Notes: generated from the sequence alone by a model not told the origin. 11,140 nt of DNA from Pseudomonadota bacterium (GCA_021784255.1 JAJXSZ010000072.1:1-11140), one strand, 5' to 3'. Numbered from the stretch's first letter, positions 1 to 8,055 are shown. Translations and numbers: made by a program.

Positions 1-952
1 CGGCCGGCGTGGACGATGTGGATCGGGCGGCTGGGACGGGCGGCGCGCCGATCACCCGTGTCGCGTTCAGGGTGACGATGACCTCGCCGCCCGGCACCTG
101 GATCGGGTTGCTGATCGCCCCCGGCGGCATTTCCTTGACCACGCGCAGCACCTCCGGGTCGAGCTGGTTGGCCTGCACCCAGCCGAGATTGCCGCCGGAA
201 AGGGCCGACTGGCTCTGGCTGAACTGCACCGCGATGAGCGGGAACGGCGCGCCCAGGCGCAGCTGCTGGATGATGAGGTCGGCGACGCTCGCCGCCTGCT
301 GCTGCTGCTTCGCCCCCTGCGCGGGCAGGAAGATCTCGCCGACATTGTACTCGGTCTGGCCGGCCTCGGCGCGCAACGCCGCCTCGCGGTCGGCGATGTC
401 GGCGGCGCTGACGAAGGCGCGGCTGCCGAGCGCCTGGCGCACCGCCTGGCCCCAGCCGATCTGCGCGCGCAACTGGTTGAGCAGCGTGGAGGGGTCGATG
501 CCGGCGGCGGCGAGGCGCTGCAGCAGGCTGCCTGGCGGCATGTTGTTGCGCTGCTCGATGGTGGCGATGGCCTCGCGCACCGCCGCCTCCGGCACCGCGA
601 TGTGGCGGCGGCGCATTTCCTGCTCGCGCAGTGTCTCATCGATCAGCTCGCGCTCGATCGGCGCGGTGAGACGGTCGAGAATAGCGGGCGTCATCGGCAG
701 ACCGACCGAGGCGGCGAGCAGGCGACGGCGGTTGTCCACATCGGCGAGCGTGATCGCCTGGCCGTTGACGGTGGCGACGATGGCCGCTGCCTGCGACGGC
801 GACAGCCGATCCACCAGCGGCGCGCGCGCCGGCGGTGGCGCGGCGGCGGCCGGCAGCGTGGCTGGCGCGAGCAACAGGACGGCCAGGCCGAGCCCAGAGG
901 CGGCTTGGATGGCGCGCACGGTGGCGAGGGCGGGATCGATCAGGCGAGGCAT
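1..952 (-). CDS. surA: SurA-like periplasmic chaperone / peptidyl-prolyl isomerase, 3' end beyond window
   Basis: Periplasmic parvulin-type chaperone that escorts unfolded outer-membrane proteins to the BAM complex. 317 codons are visible and the frame is still open at the left edge, so the C-terminus is missing. The first ~38 residues look like a signal peptide, with a hydrophobic stretch around residues 20-30 (GLGLAVLLLAP) and an Ala-rich end. A SurA N-terminal region follows (about 55-180), including TVNGQAITLADVDNR near 61. A parvulin domain spans about 200-299, with YNVGEIFLP (202), FSQSQSALSGGNLGWV (244) and the end GGEVIVTLNATRVIG. A Gln run (QQQQ at 216-219) sits in this domain. The ATG at 952 is chosen because GGGAG (963-959) lies 6 nt upstream. 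The gene starts 47 nt after the lptD stop, the usual alphaproteobacterial neighbourhood. E. coli SurA is about 430 aa with two parvulin domains; whether a second follows here cannot be seen. Regulation is probably through the lpt operon. Confidence 0.9.
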   Translation of the reverse strand, partial: MPRLIDPALATVRAIQAASGLGLAVLLLAPATLPAAAAPPPARAPLVDRLSPSQAAAIVATVNGQAITLADVDNRRRLLAASVGLPMTPAILDRLTAPIERELIDETLREQEMRRRHIAVPEAAVREAIATIEQRNNMPPGSLLQRLAAAGIDPSTLLNQLRAQIGWGQAVRQALGSRAFVSAADIADREAALRAEAGQTEYNVGEIFLPAQGAKQQQQAASVADLIIQQLRLGAPFPLIAVQFSQSQSALSGGNLGWVQANQLDPEVLRVVKEMPPGAISNPIQVPGGEVIVTLNATRVIGAPPVPAARSTSSTPA

Positions 953-964
953 AGCGAACTCCCT

Positions 965-999
965 GCGGCAGGCGGCTGGCCGATCGGTGCGCCTGCGGC
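965..999 (-). other. Possible intercistronic stem-loop between lptD and surA
   Basis: Directly after the lptD stop, positions 999-990 and 974-965 can pair over 10 bp with one mismatch around a 15-nt loop. The downstream arm ends just before the surA ribosome-binding site (963-959). There is no T-run, so it does not look like an intrinsic terminator. It could tune surA translation or mRNA stability. In DNA this GC-rich such pairing also arises by chance. Confidence 0.25.
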
Positions 1000-3231
1000 T
1001 CACGAGGCGTTGAAGCCGAAGGCGCCGACGGTTTTGAAGGTGATCTGGAACAGGATCACGGTGTTACCGTGGTCGTTGTTGAGCGAGGTATAGCGGCGGA
1101 AGAAATTCAAATCGACGCCAAGGCAGGAATTCTCCCACGCGGCGTCAAAACCGGCGGCCACCGGCTTGTCCAGCCCGATGTCCTGCCGAAGATAGCCGGA
1201 AAGCCTGAAATTGCCGAGATGGGTGCTGGCGCCGGCCGTGACTTCGTTGCGCGGCAGCATCGTCACCGGCTGGCCCGGCGGGTTGTCGTAGAGTCCGTAG
1301 GGTGTGTTGTAGGAATAGATGTAACCACCAAAGACGCGCAGCCTGTCGTTGCCGACACTGGCCAGTGCATCGGCATAACGCAGCCGCAGATCGCTGTGAT
1401 CGAAGCGCTGGCGCGAGGTGACATCGAAGAAGGAATTCGGTGACCAGGAAACGTGGCTGACGATATCGGTCCGCGTGCCGTCGAGCCCGGAGCCGATCGG
1501 GAAGGCGTTGTCGCGCCGCAGCCGGAAGCCCTCGCCCACCAGCGCATCGAAGGTCCCCGCCGGCGAGTACCAGGCACCGTGCAGCGCGACATTGGCGCGC
1601 GGCCCGCCCTCCAGCCGGTCCACGCCGCTGAAGCGGTTGAGCGCGAACAGGTTGGCATCGGTGAAGGTGAGGTCGAGGCTGTCCTCGTTGGGGATGCGCG
1701 TGGTGATATAGTTGCTGCCGTTGGGCGCGAGGATGATCTGGGCGATCGGCTCGATCACCTGCGTCCCCCAGCTTCCGGCGTCGCGCGAGAACGGCCAGCG
1801 CAGCATCACCGCGGCGCTCGGCATCGCCTGGGCGCTGCTGACATCGCCATGGCTGCCGTAGTTCGGCTGGTCGTTGAATTTGCGGGCGCTGTAGACGGCG
1901 CTGTCGACGTGCAGCGTGACCGACCAGAGATCACCCAGCGCGCCGCTGAACGGCCGCGCCCAGTTGAGCGACAGCCGGCCGCGCTCGGTATCGGTGCCGT
2001 TGTCGCGCATCACGTTGAACGCATCGGTGCGCACGCCGAGCCGCCCGCCCAGAACGTCCGGCCGGCTCACAAAATCGTATTCGGCGCGCGGCAGCACGAA
2101 GGGCAGCTTGCTGCTGTCCTGGCTGGTGGCCAGGCCCTGATAGAAGCGGGCGTCGACGCGCGCGTAGGCGCCCTGGCCGAAGCCCTCGAGATAGATCCGG
2201 CTGGTGAGAACGGAGCTGACGTTCTGGATCTTGAAGTCGCGGACATAGGTTGCCGAGCTCGCGCGCTGCAGGTCGAAGCCCCAGCGCCAGGTGTCGTTGA
2301 TGGCGAAGTTGCCAATCGCGTCGATGTTGGCGCCGGCGGCATCGCCGTAGCGGGCGACGGAGCCATTCACGGTGAGGCGGCCGCTGTTGAAGGCGCGGCG
2401 GTACTGGAACTCGAGCCCGGGCCCGTCGGCGGTGGCAATGACCGGCGTCAGCGTCGCGTCCTGCTGGCCGTCGATCGCCCAGAAATAGGGAATGCGGACG
2501 AAGGCGCCGAGCCCCTTCGAATAGCCGATGCTCGGCACCAGCAGGCCGGACGCACGCTTCTCCGAGGGGTCGGGGTGCGTGAGGTAGGGCAGCCAGAACA
2601 CCGGCACGCCGTAGATCTGGATCACCGCGTCGCGGTACTCGATGCGCTTGTGGTCGAGGTCCTGGATCGCGTCGCGGGCGCGGATCGCCCAGAGCGGCGG
2701 ACGATCGGGGTGCGCGGCGCAGACCGGGCAGGTGCTGTAGACCACGCGCGACAGCTCGTTGAGGCGGCCATCGATGCGCTCGGCACCGTTGGCGGCAAGC
2801 TTGCCGCCCTGTTGCAGCGTCGCGCGCAGGTCCTTGAGCACGCCGTTCTTCATGTTGTCGGAAAGCTCGGCGTAGTCGCTGAACACGACCTGCCCGCCGG
2901 GCTCGAGCAGCACCACATGGCCCTTCGCCGCGGCGACCCCGGTGCGCCGATCGTAGGTGACGGTATCGGCGAGCAGCACGCGATCGGCCTGCCACAGCTC
3001 GACATGGCCGGACAGGCGGGCAATGCCGGTGCTGCGGTCGTAGCTCGCCTGGTCGGCCTGGTAGAACACCGGCGCATCGCGCGCGACCGGCGCGATCGGC
3101 CCGACCACGCCGCGTTCGCCGCCGGCGGGCGTGAAGCTCTGCGCCAGCGCGATGCCGGGCACGATCTGCCCCAGCAGCAGCAGGCCGGCGAAAGCGCCGC
3201 GGAGGCGGCGAGCGGGGAGGTTCGCGACCAC
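1000..3231 (-). CDS. lptD: LPS-assembly protein LptD (outer-membrane translocon)
   Basis: Outer-membrane beta-barrel that, with the lipoprotein LptE, inserts LPS into the outer leaflet. It has 743 aa, near the usual ~750-800. A signal peptide covers residues 1-31 (RLRGAFAGLLLLGQIVPGIALAQ). The LptA-like periplasmic OstA/jelly-roll domain lies around 55-160 (QADQASYDRSTGIARLSGHVE, DTVTYDRRTGVAAAKGHVVL). The barrel follows from about 220 (SGLLVPSIGYSKGLG at 228) to the C-terminus (FQITFKTVGAFGFNAS). There are only three cysteines: C168 and C171 in a CPVC motif, and C703 in SCLGVDL near the end. The E. coli protein has four (31, 173, 724, 725). I chose the GTG at 3231 because the upstream frame overlaps lptG with no homology, the signal peptide begins right there, and GAGGA (3247-3243) precedes it by 11 nt. 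The start lies 4 nt after the lptG stop, so translational coupling is likely. SurA, encoded next, is the chaperone LptD folding depends on. Confidence 0.96.
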   Translation of the reverse strand: MVANLPARRLRGAFAGLLLLGQIVPGIALAQSFTPAGGERGVVGPIAPVARDAPVFYQADQASYDRSTGIARLSGHVELWQADRVLLADTVTYDRRTGVAAAKGHVVLLEPGGQVVFSDYAELSDNMKNGVLKDLRATLQQGGKLAANGAERIDGRLNELSRVVYSTCPVCAAHPDRPPLWAIRARDAIQDLDHKRIEYRDAVIQIYGVPVFWLPYLTHPDPSEKRASGLLVPSIGYSKGLGAFVRIPYFWAIDGQQDATLTPVIATADGPGLEFQYRRAFNSGRLTVNGSVARYGDAAGANIDAIGNFAINDTWRWGFDLQRASSATYVRDFKIQNVSSVLTSRIYLEGFGQGAYARVDARFYQGLATSQDSSKLPFVLPRAEYDFVSRPDVLGGRLGVRTDAFNVMRDNGTDTERGRLSLNWARPFSGALGDLWSVTLHVDSAVYSARKFNDQPNYGSHGDVSSAQAMPSAAVMLRWPFSRDAGSWGTQVIEPIAQIILAPNGSNYITTRIPNEDSLDLTFTDANLFALNRFSGVDRLEGGPRANVALHGAWYSPAGTFDALVGEGFRLRRDNAFPIGSGLDGTRTDIVSHVSWSPNSFFDVTSRQRFDHSDLRLRYADALASVGNDRLRVFGGYIYSYNTPYGLYDNPPGQPVTMLPRNEVTAGASTHLGNFRLSGYLRQDIGLDKPVAAGFDAAWENSCLGVDLNFFRRYTSLNNDHGNTVILFQITFKTVGAFGFNAS

Positions 3232-3235
3232 GTTC

Positions 3236-4348
3236 TCAGCCGTCCTCGAGATGCAGCAGCAGCGCGGTCGCGAGCAGCAGCCCCGAGGCGGCGGGGGCCC
3301 AGGCCGCGAGCAACACCGGCAGCGTGCCGGCATCGCCGATCTGCTCGGCGAATTTGGCGAGCATGAACAGCGCGAAGCCGGCAACGACGCCGCTGCCCAG
3401 CATCCGCCCGACACCGCCGCGCCGCTGCGGGCGCATCGAGAACCCGGCGGCGAGCAGCGCCATCGTGCCGGCAAGCAGCGGCAGCGCCAGCAGCGACTGG
3501 AAGTGCAGCCGGTGGCGGACGGTGGAGAAGCCGGAACGTTTCAGGAGGCGAATGAAACCGGGCAGCGCCCAGACCCCGAACGTATCGGGCGAGGCGACGC
3601 TCTCCTGCACGCGGCGCACCGTCATGTCGGTGGCGAGCGTGAGGTTGGCCGGCGGCGTCGGCGGATTGCCCGGGGTGAGCACGCGCGCGGCAGACAGGCG
3701 CCAGGTGCCGGACGCGAGTTCCGCATGCCCGGACTCGATGCGCTCGATCAGCGCATTTCGGGCATCGAGGCGGAACACCGTCATGTGCGCCGCGGTCAGC
3801 GTGCCGTGCACCAGGGCGACGCCCGAGGCGTGCAGGATGGCAACGCCATCGGCCACCAGCCCGCGATCGGCCTGACGCACCCAGAGCTGCTGGCCGGCAA
3901 GCGCGAGCCCGCCGCCGTCGGTGCGCAGATAGGCCGCGTCCAGCGCGTCGGCGCGCGCGCGCATCGCCGCCGAGACCGGACTCATCACCGCGGTCGCGAC
4001 GGCGCCGAGCAGGATGGCACTGAGCACCGGCCCGGCGAGGAACTGCCAGACCGAGACGCCGGCGCTGCGGACCACGACCAGTTCGTGCGAGCGCGCCAGG
4101 CGCCAGAAGGCGACGATGCCGCCGAGCAGGACGGCGAACGGCAGCACCTCCATCGTCATCCACGGCACGCGCAGGAACGCGATCTCGCCGACGATGCCCA
4201 GCGTCGCCGCCGGCTTGGTCTCGCTGCGGCGCAGCAGCTCGACGAAGTCGAACAACACCAGAATGGCGGTGAGGCCCGCCAGCATCGACGCGACCGCGGC
4301 CAGGAAGACGCGGGTGACATAGACCGCCAGGATCGTCGCGAGCTTCAT
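3236..4348 (-). CDS. lptG: LPS export ABC transporter permease LptG
   Basis: Inner-membrane permease subunit of LptB2FGC, which pulls LPS from the inner membrane and pushes it along the Lpt bridge using ATP hydrolysed by LptB (not in this window). It has 370 aa, typical of the YjgP/YjgQ family. An N-terminal membrane block covers about 7-33, 60-82 and 100-122. A periplasmic beta-jellyroll-like domain spans about 130-255. A C-terminal membrane block covers about 282-304, 317-333 and 342-366. Recognisable family segments are FDFVELLRR (33), VPWMTMEVLPFAVLLG (61), ELVVVRSAGVSVWQFLAGP (89) and RLHFQSLLALPLLAG (280). The ATG at 4348 overlaps the lptF stop in an ATGA arrangement, which fixes the start and indicates coupled, near-stoichiometric translation with lptF. 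The stop is 4 nt before lptD. LptF and LptG are paralogues; this one is called LptG from its second position and closer match to LptG-type sequences. Confidence 0.95.
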   Translation of the reverse strand: MKLATILAVYVTRVFLAAVASMLAGLTAILVLFDFVELLRRSETKPAATLGIVGEIAFLRVPWMTMEVLPFAVLLGGIVAFWRLARSHELVVVRSAGVSVWQFLAGPVLSAILLGAVATAVMSPVSAAMRARADALDAAYLRTDGGGLALAGQQLWVRQADRGLVADGVAILHASGVALVHGTLTAAHMTVFRLDARNALIERIESGHAELASGTWRLSAARVLTPGNPPTPPANLTLATDMTVRRVQESVASPDTFGVWALPGFIRLLKRSGFSTVRHRLHFQSLLALPLLAGTMALLAAGFSMRPQRRGGVGRMLGSGVVAGFALFMLAKFAEQIGDAGTLPVLLAAWAPAASGLLLATALLLHLEDG

Positions 4349-5547
4349 GCCGGCACCCCCGACGGCGGCACCATGCGGCGCGGCACGGGCTCGCGATGCC
4401 GGGCGAACAACAGCCACGCGCAGACCAGGCCCGGCAGCAGCGCATGCACCCACATCAGCCAGACCAGCGCGACGTTGCGCGCCGCAAGGTTGTGGACGGC
4501 GAGGCCGAGGGCGACGAGGCCGGTCGCGATCAGCACCGCGGCGAACAATCGCATGCCGCCGCCATGGCGGCGGAACCGCCCGCCCAGGATCGCCGCCAGC
4601 GCCAGCAGCGCGTAGCTGATGCACGTGAACGGGCTGGTCAGGCGGCGATACGCCTCGGCCACCAGCTTGCCGGCGTCGCGCGCCTGCACCGTGCCGGGCG
4701 CCGGATCGAGCAGCTCGCCGAGCGACATCTCGGCCGGATTGCGAAACCGCGGCGTGTTGGAGCCGGCGTTCTCGGCCAACGCGATCGCGTTGCGCTTGAA
4801 CGAGACGACCGCGAGCGCGCCCGTCTTCGGGTCCACCTGCTCGCGGCTGCCGTTGTAGAGCAGCACCGTGGGGGTGGCGCCGGTGCCGAGCAGGCGCCCG
4901 GTCTCGGCCAGCACCGTGACCGGCGAGTCGGCGTCGCGCTCGTCGTCGATCAGCAGCCCGTGCAGCGTGCCGTCGGGATCGCGCCGGCCGACATAGATGG
5001 TGAGCTTGTCGGTGACCTGGGTGAACACGCCCTCCTGCAGCAGGAACGCGGCGACGCGGTTGCGGATCGCAAACTGGTCTTCGCGGAAGGCGCCGAACGC
5101 CGTGGGCACGACCCAGATGTTCAGCACGAAGCCGAGGACCAGGCCGCCGAGCGCCAGCAGCAGCGCCGGGCGCGCCAGGCCCCAGTTGGAGACGCCGCAG
5201 GCGCGCATCACCGTCAGCTCGCGGTCCGAGGCCAGGCGCTGGTAGGCGAACAGCACGACGACGAAGACCGCGACCGGCAGGATGATGGCGACGAAGCTCG
5301 GCACCAGCAGTCCGGTGAGCTTGATGAAGGCCCACAGCGACAGGCCGCGATCGACGATCAGCTCGACGAAGCGCAGCGACTGCGTCATCCAGATCAGCGC
5401 CACCAGCCCGCCGGTGACGGCAACCAGTCCGAGCACGAGCTGGCCCAGGACGTAACGGTCGAGGCGCGACAGCGCGAACGCATGTCGCGGCGGGCGCCGC
5501 TCGGCGCCTGCACGATGGCGCCCGGATTGGCTCGGGTCGGCTGGCAT
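4345..5547 (-). CDS. lptF: LPS export ABC transporter permease LptF
   Basis: Partner permease of LptG in the LptB2FGC LPS extractor of the inner membrane. It has 400 aa from this start. Residues 1-28 are a basic, polar cytoplasmic leader (MPADPSQSGRHRAG). Membrane helices follow at about 33-55, 73-101 and 123-147, then a periplasmic domain at about 150-295 (FAIRNRVAAFLLQEGVFTQ at 159, LTIYVGRRDPDGTLHGLLI at 182). C-terminal helices lie at about 307-322, 335-353 and 360-382. Family signatures are LDRYVLGQL (29), YQRLASDRELTVMRACGVS (102) and RRLTSPFTCISYALLALAA (301). The ATG at 5547 is preferred: AGGA and AGG lie 11 and 7 nt upstream, and it falls 28 nt after the upstream stop. An ATG at 5601 would add 18 residues and overlap the FAD-dehydrogenase gene by 26 nt. 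Translation could also begin nearer the first helix. The gene overlaps lptG by 4 nt. Confidence 0.95.
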   Translation of the reverse strand: MPADPSQSGRHRAGAERRPPRHAFALSRLDRYVLGQLVLGLVAVTGGLVALIWMTQSLRFVELIVDRGLSLWAFIKLTGLLVPSFVAIILPVAVFVVVLFAYQRLASDRELTVMRACGVSNWGLARPALLLALGGLVLGFVLNIWVVPTAFGAFREDQFAIRNRVAAFLLQEGVFTQVTDKLTIYVGRRDPDGTLHGLLIDDERDADSPVTVLAETGRLLGTGATPTVLLYNGSREQVDPKTGALAVVSFKRNAIALAENAGSNTPRFRNPAEMSLGELLDPAPGTVQARDAGKLVAEAYRRLTSPFTCISYALLALAAILGGRFRRHGGGMRLFAAVLIATGLVALGLAVHNLAARNVALVWLMWVHALLPGLVCAWLLFARHREPVPRRMVPPSGVPA

Positions 5548-5575
5548 CGCGAGACCTGTCCTGGGAGTCGCCAGT

Positions 5576-7048
5576 CTAGCCGGAAGCCACGGTGGGGCCA
5601 ACGACGTCCGGCTCCGCCGCCGGCAGCAGCTTGCCGGGATTGAGCAGGCCGCGCGGATCGAGCGCCGCCTTGATGGCGCGCATCATCGCCAGCTCCGCCC
5701 CGCCACGCCAGGCGGGCATCAGGTAGGGCTTGAGCCGGCCGATGCCGTGCTCGGCGGAAAAGCTGCCGCCGAGCTCGCGCACCACGTCGCAGACCGCGTC
5801 CATGATGGCGTGATCCATGGCCAGGAAGGCAGCCGGGTCCATGCCCTCGGGCTGCAACAGGTTGAAGTGGATGTTGCCGTCGCCGACATGGCCGAACGGC
5901 ACGACGCGGATGCCGGGCAGCAGCGCCTCGCACGCGGCGGTCCCGCGCGCCAGCAACTCCGCCACCAGCGAGACCGGCACCGAGACGTCGTTCTTGACGC
6001 TGGCGCCGGCGCGCTTCTGCGCCTCCGTGTGCTCCTCGCGCAGCTTCCACAGCGCCGCTTCCTGCGCCCCCGACTCGGCGATCGCGGCATCGAGCACGAT
6101 GCCCGCCTCCATCGCCTCCGCGAGCACCGTCTCCAGCCCGCCGCGCAGATCCGCGTCCGGTCGCGGCGTCGCCAGGTCGATCAGCACGTAGTGCCCGGCC
6201 GGGGTGGCGAGCGGCCGCACCGCACCGGGAATGTGCGTGAACACCAGGTCGAGGCCGGCGCGCGCCATGTACTCGTAGGCGGCGAGCGCGGCGGCGTCGT
6301 GGCGCTGCAGGCGGGCGAGCAGGTCGAGCGTGGCCGCGGCCGAGGCCAGGGCGGCGAAGGCGACGCAGCGCGTGGCCGGGCGCGGCACCAGCTTGAGCAC
6401 GGCGGCGGTGATGATGCCGAGCGTGCCCTCCGAGCCGACGAAGAGCTGGCGCAGACAGTAGCCGGTGTTGTCCTTGCGCAGCCGCCTGAGCCCGTCCCAG
6501 ACCGTGCCATCGGCAAGCACCACCTCGAGGCCCAGCACCAGGTCGCGCGCGTTGCCGTAGCGCAGCGTGTTGTTGCCCCCGGCATTGGTGGCGAGGATGC
6601 CGCCGACCCGCGCCGAGCCCTCCGAGCCGATCGACAGCGGCAGCAGGCAGCCGGCATCCGCCGCCGCGTCCTGGGCGGCGCGCAGCGTCGCCCCGGCCTC
6701 GACGGTCAGCGTCAGATCGACGGCATCGACCGCGCGCACCCGCTCCAGCCGCGCCAGCGAGAGCACCACCTGCCGGCCCGATTCATCCGGCACCGCGCCC
6801 CCGACCATGGACGTGTTCCCGCCCTGCGGCACGACCGCGACCCCGGCCGCGGCACAGAGCCGCATCGCCGCGGCAACCTCGGCGGTGCTCGCCGGGCGCA
6901 GCAGCGCCGGCGTCCGACCATGGTAGAGGCCACGCCAGTCGGTCTCGCAGGGCGCGAGATCGGCGGGATCGGTAAGCACGCCGGCAGGGCCGAGCGTCTC
7001 GCGCAGGCGGCCGATCAGCGCCGCGATGTCCGGGTTCGCAGTGTCCAT
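5576..7048 (-). CDS. FAD-linked D-2-hydroxyacid dehydrogenase (GlcD/D2HGDH family)
   Basis: Flavoprotein of the GlcD / D-lactate / D-2-hydroxyglutarate dehydrogenase family, which oxidises a D-2-hydroxyacid to the 2-oxoacid. It has 490 aa. The FAD-binding PCMH domain spans about 45-225, with VPQGGNTSMVGGAVP (73), LSIGSEGSARVGGILATNAG (138) and RKDNTGYCLRQLFVGSEGT (191). The C-terminal FAD-oxidase domain spans about 226-478, with KNDVSVPVS (352), the metal-site motif FGHVGDGNIHFN (H387, H394) and SAEHGIGRLKPY (E433). The closest resemblance I recognise is to D2HGDH, but the substrate (D-2-hydroxyglutarate, D-lactate, glycolate or other) cannot be fixed from sequence alone. No signal peptide is visible, so it is probably cytoplasmic. 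The ATG at 7048 has AGAGGA about 11 nt upstream. An ATG at 7075 would add nine residues but lacks a good ribosome-binding site. It lies 32 nt after tsaC and 28 nt before lptF, so it sits inside the same unit as the LPS genes without a clear functional reason. Confidence 0.9.
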   Translation of the reverse strand: MDTANPDIAALIGRLRETLGPAGVLTDPADLAPCETDWRGLYHGRTPALLRPASTAEVAAAMRLCAAAGVAVVPQGGNTSMVGGAVPDESGRQVVLSLARLERVRAVDAVDLTLTVEAGATLRAAQDAAADAGCLLPLSIGSEGSARVGGILATNAGGNNTLRYGNARDLVLGLEVVLADGTVWDGLRRLRKDNTGYCLRQLFVGSEGTLGIITAAVLKLVPRPATRCVAFAALASAAATLDLLARLQRHDAAALAAYEYMARAGLDLVFTHIPGAVRPLATPAGHYVLIDLATPRPDADLRGGLETVLAEAMEAGIVLDAAIAESGAQEAALWKLREEHTEAQKRAGASVKNDVSVPVSLVAELLARGTAACEALLPGIRVVPFGHVGDGNIHFNLLQPEGMDPAAFLAMDHAIMDAVCDVVRELGGSFSAEHGIGRLKPYLMPAWRGGAELAMMRAIKAALDPRGLLNPGKLLPAAEPDVVGPTVASG

Positions 7049-7080
7049 CGCCGAAGGGTTCCTCTGGCTTTCCATCCGCG

Positions 7081-8040
7081 TCAACGGGGGGCGGCGGCGC
7101 GGGCCAGGCGATCGTTGATCGCAGCCCCCAGGCCGCCGCCGGGGACCGCCATCGCGGCGATGCGCCGCAGGCCGCGCGCGGTGCCCTCGGCGTCCAGCCA
7201 CCGCAGCCCCTCGAACAGGCGCGCGGCCGCCTCGACCGGATCGCGGCGCGCCGAGAGCTGGAACACGGCACCGGCGCCGGCGAGCGGCGGGCCGAACGCC
7301 AGCAGCGCCTCGTCGGTGCCGACCGAGGTCGCCTCGAGGCGCAGCGGCAGCGACGGCGCGTAGTGCGAGGCGAGCTGGCCCGGCGCCCGCGGCGCGGCGG
7401 CCGGACTCGTGGCCTCGCCGACCGGACCGACCAGCGCCTCGATCGCCTCGCGCGGCACGCCGCCATGGCGCAGCAGCACCGGCGGTCCGGCGAGGTCGAG
7501 CACCGTGCTCTCGACGCCGACGGGACACGGGCCCGAATCGAGAACCGCGGCGATTCGCCCGCCGAGTTCCGCCATCACGTGCTCGGCGCGAGTCGGACTG
7601 ATCCGGCCGGAACGATTCGCCGAGGGGGCGGCCACCGCCTCGCCCACCGCTGCGAGCAGCACCTGCGCGACGGCGGTGGCTGGAACGCGGACCGCCAGCG
7701 TGGCCAGCCCCGCGCCGGCCAGCAGCGACACCTTGCAGTCGGCGCGCCGCGGCAGGACCAGCGTCAGCGGGCCCGGCCAGAAGCGCGTGGCGAGCGCCCT
7801 GGCCATCTCGTTATCCGCCACGTCGCGGAAGGCGGCATCCGCCGATAAATAATGACATATCAGCGGATTGAAGCGTGGTCTTCCCTTCGCTTCGTAGATC
7901 CTGGCAACCGCCTCGCCGTCGGCCGCTCGGGCGCCCAGGCCATAGACGGTCTCGGTGCCGAAGGCGACCAGCTCGCCCGCGAGCAGGAGCGCGGCGGCAC
8001 GCGCGATGCCGGCCGGATCGGCAGCAAGGAGTTCGGTCAC
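7081..8040 (-). CDS. tsaC: L-threonylcarbamoyladenylate synthase (Sua5/TsaC type)
   Basis: Cytoplasmic enzyme making threonylcarbamoyl-AMP from threonine, bicarbonate and ATP, the first step of t6A37 modification in ANN-decoding tRNAs. It has 319 aa, the long Sua5 form rather than the ~190-aa TsaC form. The YrdC domain covers about 8-200, with FGTETVYGLGA (27), KGRPRFNPL (52), FWPGPLTLVLP (88), APSANRSGRISPT (138) and GVESTVLDL (175). A linker containing the Sua5-characteristic APGQLASHYAP (219) leads to a C-terminal Sua5 domain of about 100 residues. The usual FPTETVYG motif reads FGTETVYG here. The GTG at 8040 is the start. It lies 15 nt after the cysQ stop, with a weak GGACGG just upstream, and the YrdC fold begins within ten residues. 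The partner TsaB/TsaD/TsaE genes are not in the window. The family assignment is firm; a separate editing role of the Sua5 domain is not. Confidence 0.95.
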   Translation of the reverse strand: MTELLAADPAGIARAAALLLAGELVAFGTETVYGLGARAADGEAVARIYEAKGRPRFNPLICHYLSADAAFRDVADNEMARALATRFWPGPLTLVLPRRADCKVSLLAGAGLATLAVRVPATAVAQVLLAAVGEAVAAPSANRSGRISPTRAEHVMAELGGRIAAVLDSGPCPVGVESTVLDLAGPPVLLRHGGVPREAIEALVGPVGEATSPAAAPRAPGQLASHYAPSLPLRLEATSVGTDEALLAFGPPLAGAGAVFQLSARRDPVEAAARLFEGLRWLDAEGTARGLRRIAAMAVPGGGLGAAINDRLARAAAPR

Positions 8041-8055
8041 GGCGCCGTCCGGGCG

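Noticed and set aside
9..1013. 334-codon open frame on the plus strand opposite surA
   Set aside because: The minus strand encodes a SurA with signal peptide and parvulin motifs. The plus-strand frame has no recognisable family and is a codon-bias shadow.
1453..3366. 637-codon open frame on the plus strand opposite lptD
   Set aside because: It is exactly antisense to a well-supported LptD, has an Arg/Ala/Gly-rich composition with no recognisable domain, and arises because GC-rich codons leave few stops on the opposite strand.
3232..3474. N-terminal extension of lptD by 81 codons
   Set aside because: The extension overlaps lptG and is Arg/Cys/Pro-rich noise. A proper signal peptide starts exactly at the GTG at 3231.
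4396..5643. 415-codon open frame on the plus strand opposite lptF
   Set aside because: It is antisense to a clear LptF with membrane helices, shows only low-complexity Arg/Gln/Asp/Ala sequence, and has no convincing ribosome-binding site.
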